Source: Pseudoalteromonas arctica A 37-1-2 | Lineage (GTDB): Bacteria > Pseudomonadota > Gammaproteobacteria > Enterobacterales > Alteromonadaceae | Direction: 5' to 3' | DNA length: 64,000 nucleotides | Assembly (NCBI RefSeq): GCF_000238395.3 | Contig: NZ_CP011025.1 | Location: 3,162,001-3,226,000 of the forward strand | Shown here: piece after piece, positions 43,418-52,907 of the stretch | Position numbering within the stretch: position 1 is the stretch's first letter | Layout of the letters: every line of letters begins with the position of its first letter | Position numbers and translations under genes: made by a program | Notes under the pieces: generated by a model | Seen by the model: the letters and a program-made list of their open reading frames with translations, nothing else | Databases searched by the model: none | What the model was told of the DNA's origin: nothing

Positions 43418-44819
43418 TATTGCTCTTTAGTTCACTTGAGGGCTTTGCAAAATCACCACCAAGGGCAACGTGTAAGTTAATTCTGTTAGCTATTAATTGG
43501 TTTTTAATGTCGATTAAGGAGCTTTGTGCATCGAAAGACCTATCTTGTGCGTCAAGCACCGTAGTGTAAGTTACCAAGCCACTTTGATATTGCTCAAACG
43601 ACAACTGCTCTGCTGCAAGTGCGTTTTCTTGCGCCTCAAGGGTGCTGCTATATTGTGATTTAAGAGACTGCTGCTGTGAAATCGCATTTTCTACATCACC
43701 AAATGCATCGTAAAGCGTTTGCAAATAAAGTTGCTCTTGCTTTTGAGTATTAAGGCGCGCTATTTCTTCATTCGCTTTTAAGCGTCCGCCCTCAAAAAGT
43801 GGTGCTGAAATACTACCTAATAACGACCATGCAAGGCTTGATGGAGAAAACAAGTCGCTTACTCTGTCGGTGCTATCACTTAGTGAAGCTGTTAAATCTA
43901 AACTTGGAAAGCGTTGTTTGTGCGCATACGCCAATGAAGCGTCGGTGGCTAAAAGATCATACCAACTTGCTCGCAGCGTAGGTTTACGTGTTATAAGTTC
44001 AGAAGGTAAGCCTAGTGGAATATCGGTATTAATAACGGGTAAGTCGCTACTAGCAGTAATGGCACCTTTTGGGTATTCACCCAGTAAACGCTCAAGTACA
44101 CGTGCTGAAGCCGATAGGTTTGCCGTTTGAGTGGCAATGCGAGCGCGTTCAGTATTGAGCTCATTACGGGCTAAATATACATCGAGTGCTTCGTTTATAC
44201 CTTGGCGATAGCCAGACTCGATAATATCTAGGTTTTGCTGTGCGTTGGCTTCGCGACGTTTAAATAAATCGAGTAATTGTTGCGATGTAACAACATCAAA
44301 CCAGCCTGTTACCACATCAGCAACGAGTTGCTGTTTAGCTTGCTCAAACCGTGCCTGTTGCGCTAAATAAGTAAGGTTAGCTTCACGCTTTGAATCAGAA
44401 AGCTTGCCCCATAAGTCCACCTCATAAGTTAGCTCTAGACTCACTGAACTTGCATTATCGTAACTCACTGGGCGGTTGTCTTTACTACGGCTAGTACGCG
44501 TTGATAAATCGAGGCTAGGCCAAAGCGCAGCACCCGATACTATAAGCTGTTGTTTTTGAATTTCTACATCGTAACTAGTTTGTAAAAGCTGTTGGTTATT
44601 TTTAAGTGCTTGTTGTACAAATTTGTTAAGCGTAGGGTTTTGTAGTTGTGTAAGCCATTGCTCTTGTACTTTTAATACCGAGCTTGATGCTTCTTGCTGC
44701 CATTGATGTGGCATATTATTAGGCGCTTGCATGCGCTGCGACGAGTTAAAATCACTCGCACAGCCGCTAAGCAGCATCACACTAATTGCCAATAGGGTTG
44801 GCTTGCATTGCCAAATCAT
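43404..44819 (-). CDS. TolC/OprM-type outer-membrane factor lipoprotein
   Basis: A 471-residue NodT-family efflux channel. The signal peptide ends in a lipobox, LLSGC (Cys20), so it is lipid-anchored. Two OEP repeats follow (NNQQLLQTSYDVEIQKQQLI, LTYEVDLWGKLSDSKREAN and LFEGGRLKANEEIARLNTQKQ). It forms the outer-membrane tunnel for the RND pump. It is the first gene of the operon; the promoter must lie within about 190 bp upstream, before the dispersed repeat. Confidence 0.93.
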   Translation of the reverse strand: MIWQCKPTLLAISVMLLSGCASDFNSSQRMQAPNNMPHQWQQEASSSVLKVQEQWLTQLQNPTLNKFVQQALKNNQQLLQTSYDVEIQKQQLIVSGAALWPSLDLSTRTSRSKDNRPVSYDNASSVSLELTYEVDLWGKLSDSKREANLTYLAQQARFEQAKQQLVADVVTGWFDVVTSQQLLDLFKRREANAQQNLDIIESGYRQGINEALDVYLARNELNTERARIATQTANLSASARVLERLLGEYPKGAITASSDLPVINTDIPLGLPSELITRKPTLRASWYDLLATDASLAYAHKQRFPSLDLTASLSDSTDRVSDLFSPSSLAWSLLGSISAPLFEGGRLKANEEIARLNTQKQEQLYLQTLYDAFGDVENAISQQQSLKSQYSSTLEAQENALAAEQLSFEQYQSGLVTYTTVLDAQDRSFDAQSSLIDIKNQLIANRINLHVALGGDFAKPSSELKSNNDEN

Positions 44820-45011
44820 AATTAAACCTAAATTACTGCTATTTATGAACGTAATTCAAGCACTTTGGCAACTTTTGCTCAACCTACTTTACATAACATT
44901 ACATAGCTAGCGATGAACTAACATAATAGCCAGTTATACGGTAAAAATGAGCAAATGATCAGCAATTTTTAATAATAAAAAATTAACTTTTTGTAGTGTG
45001 TCTAAGAGATT

Positions 45012-45173
45012 ATACCAATTCGCTTAATTAAGTGATCTATTTTGAGGTAAGAAAATCGTGTCGATAACAAGGCAAAAATTTCGTTATTTTTGTCCTATAT
45101 CAGAAATTTTTAACGCAGTTAACGGCAGATTTAATCACTCAAATTAATTAAGTATTATTGCGGATTGGTATTA
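45012..45173 (+). repeat. Dispersed palindromic repeat, copy C
   Basis: About 162 bp from ATACCAATTCGCTTAATTAAG to ATTAAGTATTATTGCGGATT then GGTATTA. The ends are inverted repeats (ATACCAAT(T/C)CGC). The inner blocks TGAGGTAAGAAAA, GATAAC and AAATTTTTAACG recur in the copies at 5727 or 24604. Nothing coding is seen here. Confidence 0.8.
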
Positions 45174-45188
45174 GACATATAGAAACAG

Positions 45189-45215
45189 AAAAGCCCCGCT
45201 ATAAGCGAGGCTTTT
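45189..45215 (-). terminator. Terminator at the end of the tRNA array
   Basis: Minus-strand hairpin AAAAGCCTCGCT / AGCGGGGCTTTT with one mismatch. Confidence 0.75.
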
Positions 45216-45222
45216 GAATAAA

Positions 45223-45285
45223 TGGTGCCGACTAACTAAGTCGAACGGATAACTTATACAGACTACTGATTACAAGTCAGTTGCT
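45223..45285 (-). pseudogene. Broken tRNA-Thr copy
   Basis: It keeps the 3' acceptor strand with CCA and the anticodon arm with TGT. The T arm is altered and interrupted by extra bases (TATAAGTT region), and the D arm and 5' acceptor strand are not recognisable, so it cannot fold as a tRNA. Confidence 0.8.
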
Positions 45286-45327
45286 TTGCTCTTAACTATG
45301 GGTATTTTTAATTCTCAAGTTGAAAAC

Positions 45328-45356
45328 AAAAAAGCCTCGCTATAAGCGAGGCTTTT
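45328..45356 (-). terminator. Terminator inside the tRNA array, after Thr copy 1
   Basis: Perfect hairpin GCCTCGCT / AGCGAGGC with a T run on the minus strand. It is almost identical to the terminator at 45189, so terminator and tRNA end were duplicated together. Confidence 0.82.
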
Positions 45357-45363
45357 GAATAAA

Positions 45364-45439
<76 letters not shown>

Positions 45440-45506
45440 ACACAAAACTGTGTGCTAAGGCACGTTCAATTTTAAAGATTGAGAACTTTTATAAAGCACT
45501 TAAAAT

Positions 45507-45535
45507 AAAAAAACCTTGCATAAGCAAGGCTTTTC
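45507..45535 (-). terminator. Terminator inside the tRNA array, after Phe copy 1
   Basis: Minus-strand hairpin GCCTTGCTTATGCAAGG followed by a run of seven T. It separates Phe copy 1 from Thr copy 1. Confidence 0.8.
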
Positions 45536-45541
45536 AATAAA

Positions 45542-45617
45542 TGGTGCCTCGACGCGGAATCGAACCACGGACACGAGGATTTTCAATCCTCTGCTCTACC
45601 GACTGAGCTATCGAGGC
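45542..45617 (-). tRNA. tRNA-Phe (anticodon GAA), copy 1
   Basis: A 76-nt cloverleaf with acceptor GCCTCGA / TCGAGGC, anticodon arm GAGGATTGAAAATCCTC, T stem CGTGG / CCGCG and encoded CCA. It is identical to copy 2. Confidence 0.96.
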
Positions 45618-45672
45618 ACATAAACTGTGCTAACTAAAAATAAAATAATTATTTAACTTTTAGCTTTATAAA

Positions 45673-45748
<76 letters not shown>

Positions 45749-45805
45749 ACACAAAACTGTGTGCTAAGGCACGTTCAATTTTAAAGATTGAGAACTTAAA
45801 GTAAA

Positions 45806-45881
45806 TGGTGCCTCGACGCGGAATCGAACCACGGACACGAGGATTTTCAATCCTCTGCTCTACCGACTGAGCTATCGAGGC
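45806..45881 (-). tRNA. tRNA-Phe (anticodon GAA), copy 2
   Basis: Identical to copy 1, including the 5' flanking spacer of about 57 bp. Confidence 0.96.
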
Positions 45882-45937
45882 ACATAAACTGTGCTAACTA
45901 AAAATAAAATAATTATTTAACTTTTAGCTTTATAAAT

Positions 45938-45988
45938 GGTGCCGACTAACCGAGTCGACGGGTAATTTGAACAGACTACTGATTACAG
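45938..45988 (-). pseudogene. Broken tRNA-Thr copy, short
   Basis: It retains CCA, the 3' acceptor strand and part of the anticodon arm. The GGGTAATTTGAACAGACTAC insert resembles that in the broken copy at 45223, so both derive from one damaged copy. D arm and 5' strand are missing. Confidence 0.75.
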
Positions 45989-46015
45989 CTTTCTTTTCAA
46001 ACTACTTTAAATAAA

Positions 46016-46091
<76 letters not shown>

Positions 46092-46162
46092 ACACAAAAC
46101 TGTGTGCTAAGGCACGCGTAATAATGTTTAAACTGTTGATTAAACACCACTACTTTAATAAA

Positions 46163-46238
46163 TGGTGCCTCGACCCGGAATCGAACCAGGGACACGAGGA
46201 TTTTCAATCCTCTGCTCTACCAACTGAGCTATCGAGGC
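46163..46238 (-). tRNA. tRNA-Phe (anticodon GAA), copy 3
   Basis: It has the same acceptor and anticodon arms as copies 1 and 2. The T stem is CCTGG / CCGGG instead of CGTGG / CCGCG, a compensated base-pair swap, and the D loop has one change (GTTGG for GTCGG). It is the first intact tRNA after the promoter. Confidence 0.96.
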
Positions 46239-46285
46239 ACTTAAACAGTGCTAATTAAAAATCTTAAAGGATTTTTAATGCAATC

Positions 46286-46319
46286 CCCACTCATCTCTAG
46301 CGACTGAGCTATCTGGGCG
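46286..46319 (-). pseudogene. 5' fragment of a tRNA-Phe-like gene
   Basis: On the minus strand GCCCAGATAGCTCAGTCG then CTAGAG gives an acceptor 5' strand and D arm like those of tRNA-Phe, then homology ends before the anticodon. It is directly downstream of the promoter, so it marks where the original first tRNA was lost. Confidence 0.65.
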
Positions 46320-46327
46320 TGCGGCGT

Positions 46328-46356
46328 ATTAAACGAGTTTTGCCCTTACAAGTCAA
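46328..46356 (-). promoter_or_regulatory. Sigma-70 promoter of the tRNA array
   Basis: On the minus strand TTGACT and TTTAAT are separated by 17 bases and followed by a GC-rich discriminator (ACGCCGCACGCCC). Such discriminators are typical of stable-RNA promoters under stringent (ppGpp) control. Confidence 0.8.
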
Positions 46357-46577
46357 CTTTTTTTTTCTTCTTTATAACTGTTTGAACGGTTTTCAGACAA
46401 CTCAGTACGTTTTTTATTAATAACGTTCATTTTTACCACAAAGCAGACTATAGCTATAAATAAATATAACTAAATCAGACTAAAAACGTAGTGAATTATT
46501 TTTCGTAAATGTTACGATTACTGCAATAATACAATAAAGACTTATTGTATTTAAATATACCAACCAGGGAACGTTAA

Positions 46578-49355
46578 ATGCAGAGTAAATTCTCTTCACC
46601 GGTAAAAGGCCTACTGCCTCTTTTTTTGATCATTAATATTGCTGTAACAGCACTTGCTATTGTTGCCCATTCATTCTACGCGCAAACTGAAGTTAGCACA
46701 GCGCAACCCAAACCACCTGTTAATATCGTAACGCTCGCCGATAGATTAGATTTGCCTATGGTTGATGCATTAACTATGTATGGTCAAGGTAAAGTAAAAC
46801 AGTTACTTGATTTAACCTCCTTATTAGACGCTGATTTTGAATATACTCTATATCGCTTCAATGCTACATCAGATACTCAGTTGGTATATAGCAGCAGTAA
46901 ACCAGCCACCGCTTCTATTAAAACTGAAAGGCACTTAGTAGAAGAAGGTATCCTGCATCACCTACTATTGTTAAACGATCAGCCCATTGGCGAGCTTATC
47001 ATTAAGCAAAATTTACCTGCCACACCTTTAAGCACTCAAGATTCTCAAGTAATTGCTTATATAATTGCTATAGCGTGTGTTGCTGCATTATTTATACTTA
47101 CTTTAATGTTTAATATGTACGTTAATACTCGCTTACGTAAAAGTACTGACATTCTTACGCAAGAGCTGCAGGCAATCACCGACGATGCTAATTACAATAG
47201 TAATGTTGACGAGCAACTCGATATTGGCTTAGGTGTAGTTGCAAAACACATCAATCTATTATTGCAAAAAGTACAAAGTGCAATGAGTGAGAGTGATGCT
47301 GCACAAAAAGAGCTTTATAAGTTACAAAATAGTCTAGAAGGCGAAGTACAAAATCGTACTTTAGCGCTTGAGCAAGCCACATTGAAAGCTGAACGAGCAA
47401 GCGAAACTAAAACAACCTTCCTCGCAACAATGAGTCATGAAATAAGAACGCCGATGAACGGGGTTATAGGGACTATTGATTTACTGCGCCAGACCGAACT
47501 TGATGGCGCCCAGCATCGCTTAAGTACGATTATTCGTGAATCAGCATTTTCGCTATTGAGCATTTTGGACGATATTTTAGACTTCTCTAAAATTGAGGCT
47601 GGAAAGCTAAATATTGACCCTATCCCGTTTTCGGTAACTGATACTATTGAAGAAGTTGCTCGTGTGCTCTCATCTGTTGCTAAAAAACGTGAGCTTGATT
47701 TAGAGCTAGCAATAGCGCCAGATATTCCTATAAACCTTACCGGTGATAGTGTACGTGTACGTCAGGTTCTTTATAACCTATGTAGCAACGCAATTAAATT
47801 TACGAGCACTGATGAAAAAACTCAAGGCCATGTAAAAATATCAGTAGAGGTGGTACATAATACGACCGATCACTTTACTTTACGCTTTTGTGTAACTGAT
47901 AATGGTAAAGGTATGTCGCAAGCACAACTACGCGAAATATTTAACCCGTTTATTCAAGCCGAAAATTCGATTACCCGAGAATATGGAGGGACAGGTTTAG
48001 GTCTTTCTATTTGTAAAAGCTTAACTGAGCTTATGCTAGGTACTATTCATGTAACTAGTCATACAGGAATTGGCAGTGAATTTACTGTTGAATTACCATT
48101 TAGTACATCGGGAAAAATTAAGTACGCACACAAAGGTTCATTAAATGGTAAGAGGATTATTGTAGTTAGTAATCATCTAGAACGTGAAAAAGTAATGTAC
48201 CGCTACTTATCGTTTATGGGCGCTAAAATTACTTATGTACATACTGAAGAAGAAGCTGAAGAATATCAGCATGCGCAAGATATTATTTGGGTGGCTGATG
48301 GCATAGACAATATGGATAAAACAAACGCGCTGCTAAGACGTTTATTTTATTCATTAGAGGATTATAACCAACAAGTTGTTGTACTAAGCAAGCTTGATGA
48401 AGCGGCTATAAATCATAATAATATTTTTTATATTAACGCTTCTCCTTTATGTAAGTCTAACTTTATGCTGTCTATTTTAGTCGCTGCTGGTCTGCATACT
48501 CCTAAACAAATTAAAAAAACCAAAACACTTAATAACTATTTAAATGTTGAGCAAGCTCGTAAATCAAATAAATTGATTTTACTGGTTGAAGATAACCTCC
48601 TAAACCAGCAAGTGCTGACCGATCAACTACACATACTAGGTTTTGGCGTTGAGATAGCAAACAACGGTGAAGAAGGCTTAGATATGTGGAGAAAAGGTGA
48701 TTACTCACTTATTTTAACCGACTTACACATGCCTAAAATGTCGGGTTACGATATGGTCGAAAAAATCCGTAACGAAGCAGAGCTATTAGAATCAATTGAT
48801 GCACAGCCTTACATTATTGCTGTGACAGCAAACGCACTTAAAGGCGAAAAAGAGCGTTGTTTAGCCGTAGGTATAAACGACTTCATTACCAAACCTATAG
48901 AGCTAAACGCGTTAGAGGACACCTTAAAACGCTGGAGCGATAAGCAAAGCCAAAACCCAAATGTAGTTATCCATCAAACCATGGCGCTACCTATTGATAT
49001 GGAAGCGGTTGCTAAATATGTAAATGGTGACGAAGCTAAACAGTTACGCTTTTTCAAAATGTATTTAGAACAAAGCCAAGGGCTAATTAAGGGGATTAAT
49101 TCAGGCGTTATGGTTAACGATTTAGATGAGATTATTGAAGGGTGTCATCAATTAAAATCGATCTCTAAAACAATTGGTGCCCAAACGGTGGCTGAACTTT
49201 CAAGTGCATTTGAAGATAAATGTAAAAAAGGTGAACTCACTACCGATGAATTAATAGACTTAAGAGATAAGTTAGAAATTGAATACTCTAAGGCAGCTCA
49301 ATTTTTAAAAGAACAAATTAAAATCTCTGAGCAAGAAGATGAGTTAAGTGATTAA
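46578..49355 (+). CDS. Hybrid sensor histidine kinase with receiver and HPt domains
   Basis: A 925-residue inner-membrane kinase. Two membrane helices (about 10-32 and 157-180) enclose a periplasmic sensor region of about 120 residues. A linker and HisKA follow (His287 in MSHEIRTPMNG), then a HATPase domain (NAIKF, DNGKGMS, GGTGLGLSICKSL). Next is a degenerate receiver (about 525-640) lacking the acceptor aspartate, a true receiver (Asp715 in LILTDLHMPKMSGYDM) and a C-terminal HPt (His857 in CHQLKSISK). All relay residues are present, so it can run a His-Asp-His relay like BarA or ArcB. The signal and output regulator are unknown. AGGGA lies before the ATG. Confidence 0.92.
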   Translation: MQSKFSSPVKGLLPLFLIINIAVTALAIVAHSFYAQTEVSTAQPKPPVNIVTLADRLDLPMVDALTMYGQGKVKQLLDLTSLLDADFEYTLYRFNATSDTQLVYSSSKPATASIKTERHLVEEGILHHLLLLNDQPIGELIIKQNLPATPLSTQDSQVIAYIIAIACVAALFILTLMFNMYVNTRLRKSTDILTQELQAITDDANYNSNVDEQLDIGLGVVAKHINLLLQKVQSAMSESDAAQKELYKLQNSLEGEVQNRTLALEQATLKAERASETKTTFLATMSHEIRTPMNGVIGTIDLLRQTELDGAQHRLSTIIRESAFSLLSILDDILDFSKIEAGKLNIDPIPFSVTDTIEEVARVLSSVAKKRELDLELAIAPDIPINLTGDSVRVRQVLYNLCSNAIKFTSTDEKTQGHVKISVEVVHNTTDHFTLRFCVTDNGKGMSQAQLREIFNPFIQAENSITREYGGTGLGLSICKSLTELMLGTIHVTSHTGIGSEFTVELPFSTSGKIKYAHKGSLNGKRIIVVSNHLEREKVMYRYLSFMGAKITYVHTEEEAEEYQHAQDIIWVADGIDNMDKTNALLRRLFYSLEDYNQQVVVLSKLDEAAINHNNIFYINASPLCKSNFMLSILVAAGLHTPKQIKKTKTLNNYLNVEQARKSNKLILLVEDNLLNQQVLTDQLHILGFGVEIANNGEEGLDMWRKGDYSLILTDLHMPKMSGYDMVEKIRNEAELLESIDAQPYIIAVTANALKGEKERCLAVGINDFITKPIELNALEDTLKRWSDKQSQNPNVVIHQTMALPIDMEAVAKYVNGDEAKQLRFFKMYLEQSQGLIKGINSGVMVNDLDEIIEGCHQLKSISKTIGAQTVAELSSAFEDKCKKGELTTDELIDLRDKLEIEYSKAAQFLKEQIKISEQEDELSD

Positions 49356-49367
49356 ATAATCGCACAT

Positions 49368-49395
49368 AAAAAAAGGGCTATTTAGCCCTTTTTTA
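49368..49395. terminator. Bidirectional terminator between the hybrid kinase gene and yggX
   Basis: Stem AAAAAAAGGGCTA / TAGCCCTTTTTT between convergent genes. Confidence 0.85.
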
Positions 49396-49407
49396 ATGTT
49401 TAAAATA

Positions 49408-49680
49408 TTATTTTTCAGGCGGTCGATAACCTTCAATTTCCACATCTTTGTTTTCAAACAAAAAGCCAACCATTTGCTCTTCTAAAAATGTGCGGTGCTC
49501 TGGGTCCATCATATTTAAATGCTTTTCGTTAATAAGCATTGTTTGCTTATGCTGCCACTGACTCCACGCTTCTTTAGAGATGTTATTAAAAATCTTTTCA
49601 CCAACTTCACCAGGGTATAACTGAAAGCCAAGCCCTTCGGCTTCTTTTTGTAACTTTTGACAAAATACTGTACGTGCCAT
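49408..49680 (-). CDS. yggX: Fe(II)-trafficking protein YggX
   Basis: 90 residues with [26 protein letters not shown] and the central [14 protein letters not shown], matching YggX, which protects iron-sulfur clusters from oxidants. It follows mutY, which encodes an iron-sulfur glycosylase, in the same orientation, as in E. coli. Confidence 0.97.
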   Translation of the reverse strand: MARTVFCQKLQKEAEGLGFQLYPGEVGEKIFNNISKEAWSQWQHKQTMLINEKHLNMMDPEHRTFLEEQMVGFLFENKDVEIEGYRPPEK

Positions 49681-49715
49681 GATTGATTCTCTCTAACGCT
49701 AAATATGGGGCTATT

Positions 49716-50777
49716 CTATACTATTGCTGTAATTTGTTTAACCAACTTTTTAGTTGGCGCTGCTAGGCCAACCTCTATTGATTGATCAAGCGGATACCAC
49801 ACTAATTGTTTGTCATTTACTACATCAGGAATTTTCTTAACATTAAGTACATGCGGATTAATCTTCAGCTCAAAATGTGAAAACACATGAATAAACGCTT
49901 CAAGCTCTACTAAGTTGGCTTCTAATCCTTGCTGAGCTAAAAATATTTGAAGCTCCTCGTACTCATTAAATTCAAAAAAGCCAAATAGTCCTCCCCAAAT
50001 ACCGCTGTTAGGGCGTTTTTCCATAAGCACTTTATCGCCACACTGAACAATTAACTGATGACAACTCTTCTTCGGCACTGCTTTTTTAGGTTTAGAATGT
50101 GGAAACTCTTTTACTTTACCTGCATTAAAAGCACCACAACCTGAATTTAATGGGCAAGCCTCACAATCAAAACGACTGCGTGAGCAAACACTCGCACCTA
50201 AATCCATCATAGCTTGATTAAATTCGGTGACATTATTTTTAGGTGTTAATTGCTCTGATAAATGCCAAAGCTGGTTTTCGACTTTTTTAACACCGTACCA
50301 ACCTTCTATCATAAAGTAGCGCGCTAAGACTCGCTTAACATTTCCATCTAAAATTGGATGATGCTGTCCAAGCGACAATGATAAAACAGCCCCGGCAGTA
50401 GAGCGCCCTATTCCCGGTAAATCCATTACTTCATCAAGCGTTTGCGGAAATTCGCCTTGGTACTTGTCACCTACTATTTTAGCTGTTTTATGTAAGTTAC
50501 GCGCACGAGCGTAATACCCTAAGCCAGTCCAGTGATGCAGTACTAAATCTTCATCAGCATCGGCTAAAGCAATAATATCTGGAAAGCTTTGCATAAATTT
50601 TTCAAAATATGGGATAACAGTAATAACTTGAGTTTGCTGGAGCATCACCTCAGACACCCACACTTTATAAGGTGTTTTACCCAACTGCCATGGAAGTGTT
50701 TTACGCCCATGAAGGTGATACCAATCAACGACTTGATTAGAAAACGAATTAGACTGTTCTTTATTTAAATCCAACAT
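49716..50777 (-). CDS. mutY: A/G-specific adenine DNA glycosylase MutY
   Basis: A 353-residue base-excision enzyme that removes adenine opposite 8-oxoguanine. It shows [11 protein letters not shown] with the catalytic glutamate, the helix-hairpin-helix ([16 protein letters not shown]), the 4Fe-4S loop with the C-X6-C-X2-C-X5-C pattern ([17 protein letters not shown]), and a C-terminal NUDIX-like domain that reads the oxidised guanine. Length equals E. coli MutY (350) within a few residues. It is upstream of yggX and divergent from trmB, the usual arrangement. Confidence 0.97.
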   Translation of the reverse strand: MLDLNKEQSNSFSNQVVDWYHLHGRKTLPWQLGKTPYKVWVSEVMLQQTQVITVIPYFEKFMQSFPDIIALADADEDLVLHHWTGLGYYARARNLHKTAKIVGDKYQGEFPQTLDEVMDLPGIGRSTAGAVLSLSLGQHHPILDGNVKRVLARYFMIEGWYGVKKVENQLWHLSEQLTPKNNVTEFNQAMMDLGASVCSRSRFDCEACPLNSGCGAFNAGKVKEFPHSKPKKAVPKKSCHQLIVQCGDKVLMEKRPNSGIWGGLFGFFEFNEYEELQIFLAQQGLEANLVELEAFIHVFSHFELKINPHVLNVKKIPDVVNDKQLVWYPLDQSIEVGLAAPTKKLVKQITAIV

Positions 50778-50938
50778 ATTGTACTTTTACTGATGCTCAA
50801 TGGCGGCTCAGTCTATTGTAGTTAATAAAAAGATCAAGCTATAGGGCGTGTAAAACCAGCTAATACTTGTGATTGCGGGCTCGGTCAGGGATAATATGCA
50901 ACCATTTTTAAACACATTGTTTTTGTCAGGCCAATAAT

Positions 50939-51664
50939 ATGAGTGAATCAAGCAACACTAACCTTGAGCAAGCTAAGCAAGAAGGTAAATACATCCGCAC
51001 CATTCGCAGTTTTGTAAAACGCGAAGGTCGATTAACCAAAGGCCAAGCCGCTGCAATCGAAAAATGCTGGCCAACAATGGGTCTAGAGCATAAAAACGGT
51101 ATGCTTGATTTAAGCGAAGTTTTTGGCAACAACAACGATGTAGTAGTAGAAATTGGTTTTGGTATGGGTAAATCGCTTGTCGAAATGGCAACAAATGCCC
51201 CTCACCTAAACTTTATTGGTATTGAAGTACACCGCCCAGGCGTTGGTGCTTGTTTAATGGATGCCGATGAAGCAGGCATTACTAACTTACGTATTTTTGA
51301 ACACGATGCAGTTGAAGTACTTGCAGACTGTATACCTAATGAAAGCTTAACAACACTACAGTTGTTTTTCCCTGATCCTTGGCATAAAAAGCGTCATCAT
51401 AAACGCCGCATTGTACAAACTGAGTTTGTTGAAAAACTAAGAGCCCAACTGAAAATGGGTGGCGTTTTTCATATGGCAACAGATTGGGAAAACTATGCAG
51501 AGCATATGCTCGAAGTAATGAATGTAGCTCCTGGTTTTAAAAACCAATCAGAAACAAACGATTATGTTCCACGTCCAGATTTGCGCCCGCTTACTAAGTT
51601 TGAGCAGCGCGGACATCGCCTAGGTCATGGCGTGTGGGATTTAATGTTTGAACGTACTGAGTAA
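50939..51664 (+). CDS. trmB: tRNA (guanine-N7-)-methyltransferase TrmB
   Basis: A 241-residue SAM-dependent enzyme making m7G46 in tRNA variable loops. The SAM site is [17 protein letters not shown] and the family motif [15 protein letters not shown] is present. It is followed by rsmC with 66 bases between them, possibly one unit. Confidence 0.96.
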   Translation: MSESSNTNLEQAKQEGKYIRTIRSFVKREGRLTKGQAAAIEKCWPTMGLEHKNGMLDLSEVFGNNNDVVVEIGFGMGKSLVEMATNAPHLNFIGIEVHRPGVGACLMDADEAGITNLRIFEHDAVEVLADCIPNESLTTLQLFFPDPWHKKRHHKRRIVQTEFVEKLRAQLKMGGVFHMATDWENYAEHMLEVMNVAPGFKNQSETNDYVPRPDLRPLTKFEQRGHRLGHGVWDLMFERTE

Positions 51665-51730
51665 TTTGTAACTTTAAGCACTCACTTTTATTTTTGATAA
51701 AACTAAACATACTGTAAGGCAAAGCCATTT

Positions 51731-52756
51731 ATGAGCGTACTAACCAACCCAAGTTTACTGTTACTTCGTAATAGCGAGGCACTAACGGGCAAATCTATCT
51801 TGGTGGTCAACTTTGTTCAAGATGGCTTTTTAACAGAGCTTAAAAAACTTAACCCGCAAAGCAAGGTAACTGCATTTAGCTACAACCATGCTAACGGTGA
51901 GTTTGCTAAAAACACCAAAGACGTTGAGATTTGTGTAAATCACACAATACCTGGTAACGGCTACGATTTAGTTATTCTTTACTATCCTAAATCAAAACCT
52001 GAGTTATTAATGGCGCTTGATAATATTCGATCTGCTATTACTGATGATGCCGAACTATTGGTGGTAGGTGAAAATAAAAGTGGTGTTAAATCAATTGAAA
52101 AGCAATTAGCTGGTAAAGCTGAGTTTAGTAACAAAATTGATTCAGCTAAGCACTGCGTTCTTTACTCATTTGCTGAGATTACCCAGCACCCTGACTTTGA
52201 TATTACGACCTACCATAAAAAGTTTGTTGTTAATGTTGCCGACACCGAGTTTACAGCTATTAGTGTCCCAGGGGTGTTTAATCACGGTAGTTTAGATATG
52301 GGAACGAAAGTTCTACTCGAAAACGCACCGACAATTAAGCAAGGTAGGGTTCTCGACTTTGGTTGTGGCGCAGGTTTAATAGCAACCTTTTTAGGGCTGC
52401 ATAATCCAGCACTTGAGTTTGTGTGTAGTGATGTAAGTGCGCTGGCAACTTACGCAACACAGCAAACTCTAAAGCTTAACGGCATCAAAGGCGAAGCGAT
52501 ATTAAGTGACGGCCTTAAAAGCATTACCGGTAAGTTTGATTTAATTATTAGCAATCCACCTTTTCATACAGGTATTGCAACCGACTACACAGTAGCAGAA
52601 ACATTTTTAGCAAATGCAAAACAGCATTTAACTAAAGTAGGAAAGCTGAATATTGTTGCTAATAGCTTTTTAAAATACCCGCCTATTTTAGAAACGCAAT
52701 TTGAAAGCTACCAAACGGTATTTAAAAATAACAAGTTTGCCGTATATAGCAGCTAG
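51731..52756 (+). CDS. rsmC: 16S rRNA m2G1207 methyltransferase RsmC
   Basis: A 341-residue protein with a degenerate N-terminal methyltransferase-like domain and an active C-terminal one: SAM motif VLDFGCGAGLIATFL (about 211-225) and the catalytic NPPFHTG (about 274-280). This two-domain form is typical of RsmC (E. coli 343). RlmG has a related build but is less likely at this length. Confidence 0.9.
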   Translation: MSVLTNPSLLLLRNSEALTGKSILVVNFVQDGFLTELKKLNPQSKVTAFSYNHANGEFAKNTKDVEICVNHTIPGNGYDLVILYYPKSKPELLMALDNIRSAITDDAELLVVGENKSGVKSIEKQLAGKAEFSNKIDSAKHCVLYSFAEITQHPDFDITTYHKKFVVNVADTEFTAISVPGVFNHGSLDMGTKVLLENAPTIKQGRVLDFGCGAGLIATFLGLHNPALEFVCSDVSALATYATQQTLKLNGIKGEAILSDGLKSITGKFDLIISNPPFHTGIATDYTVAETFLANAKQHLTKVGKLNIVANSFLKYPPILETQFESYQTVFKNNKFAVYSS

Positions 52757-52907
52757 TATTATTTTTAAAAATGCTTGAGTGCAAACGCGCTCAAGCTAAC
52801 CTTCGCATAAATATAAGAATTAATTTAGCTTTTTTCCTTCATTTTCTCCCGTCTTTGCTAAACTAAAACTCTAAATAATCAAAATTAATTCAGGCGATAA
52901 CGAAATA

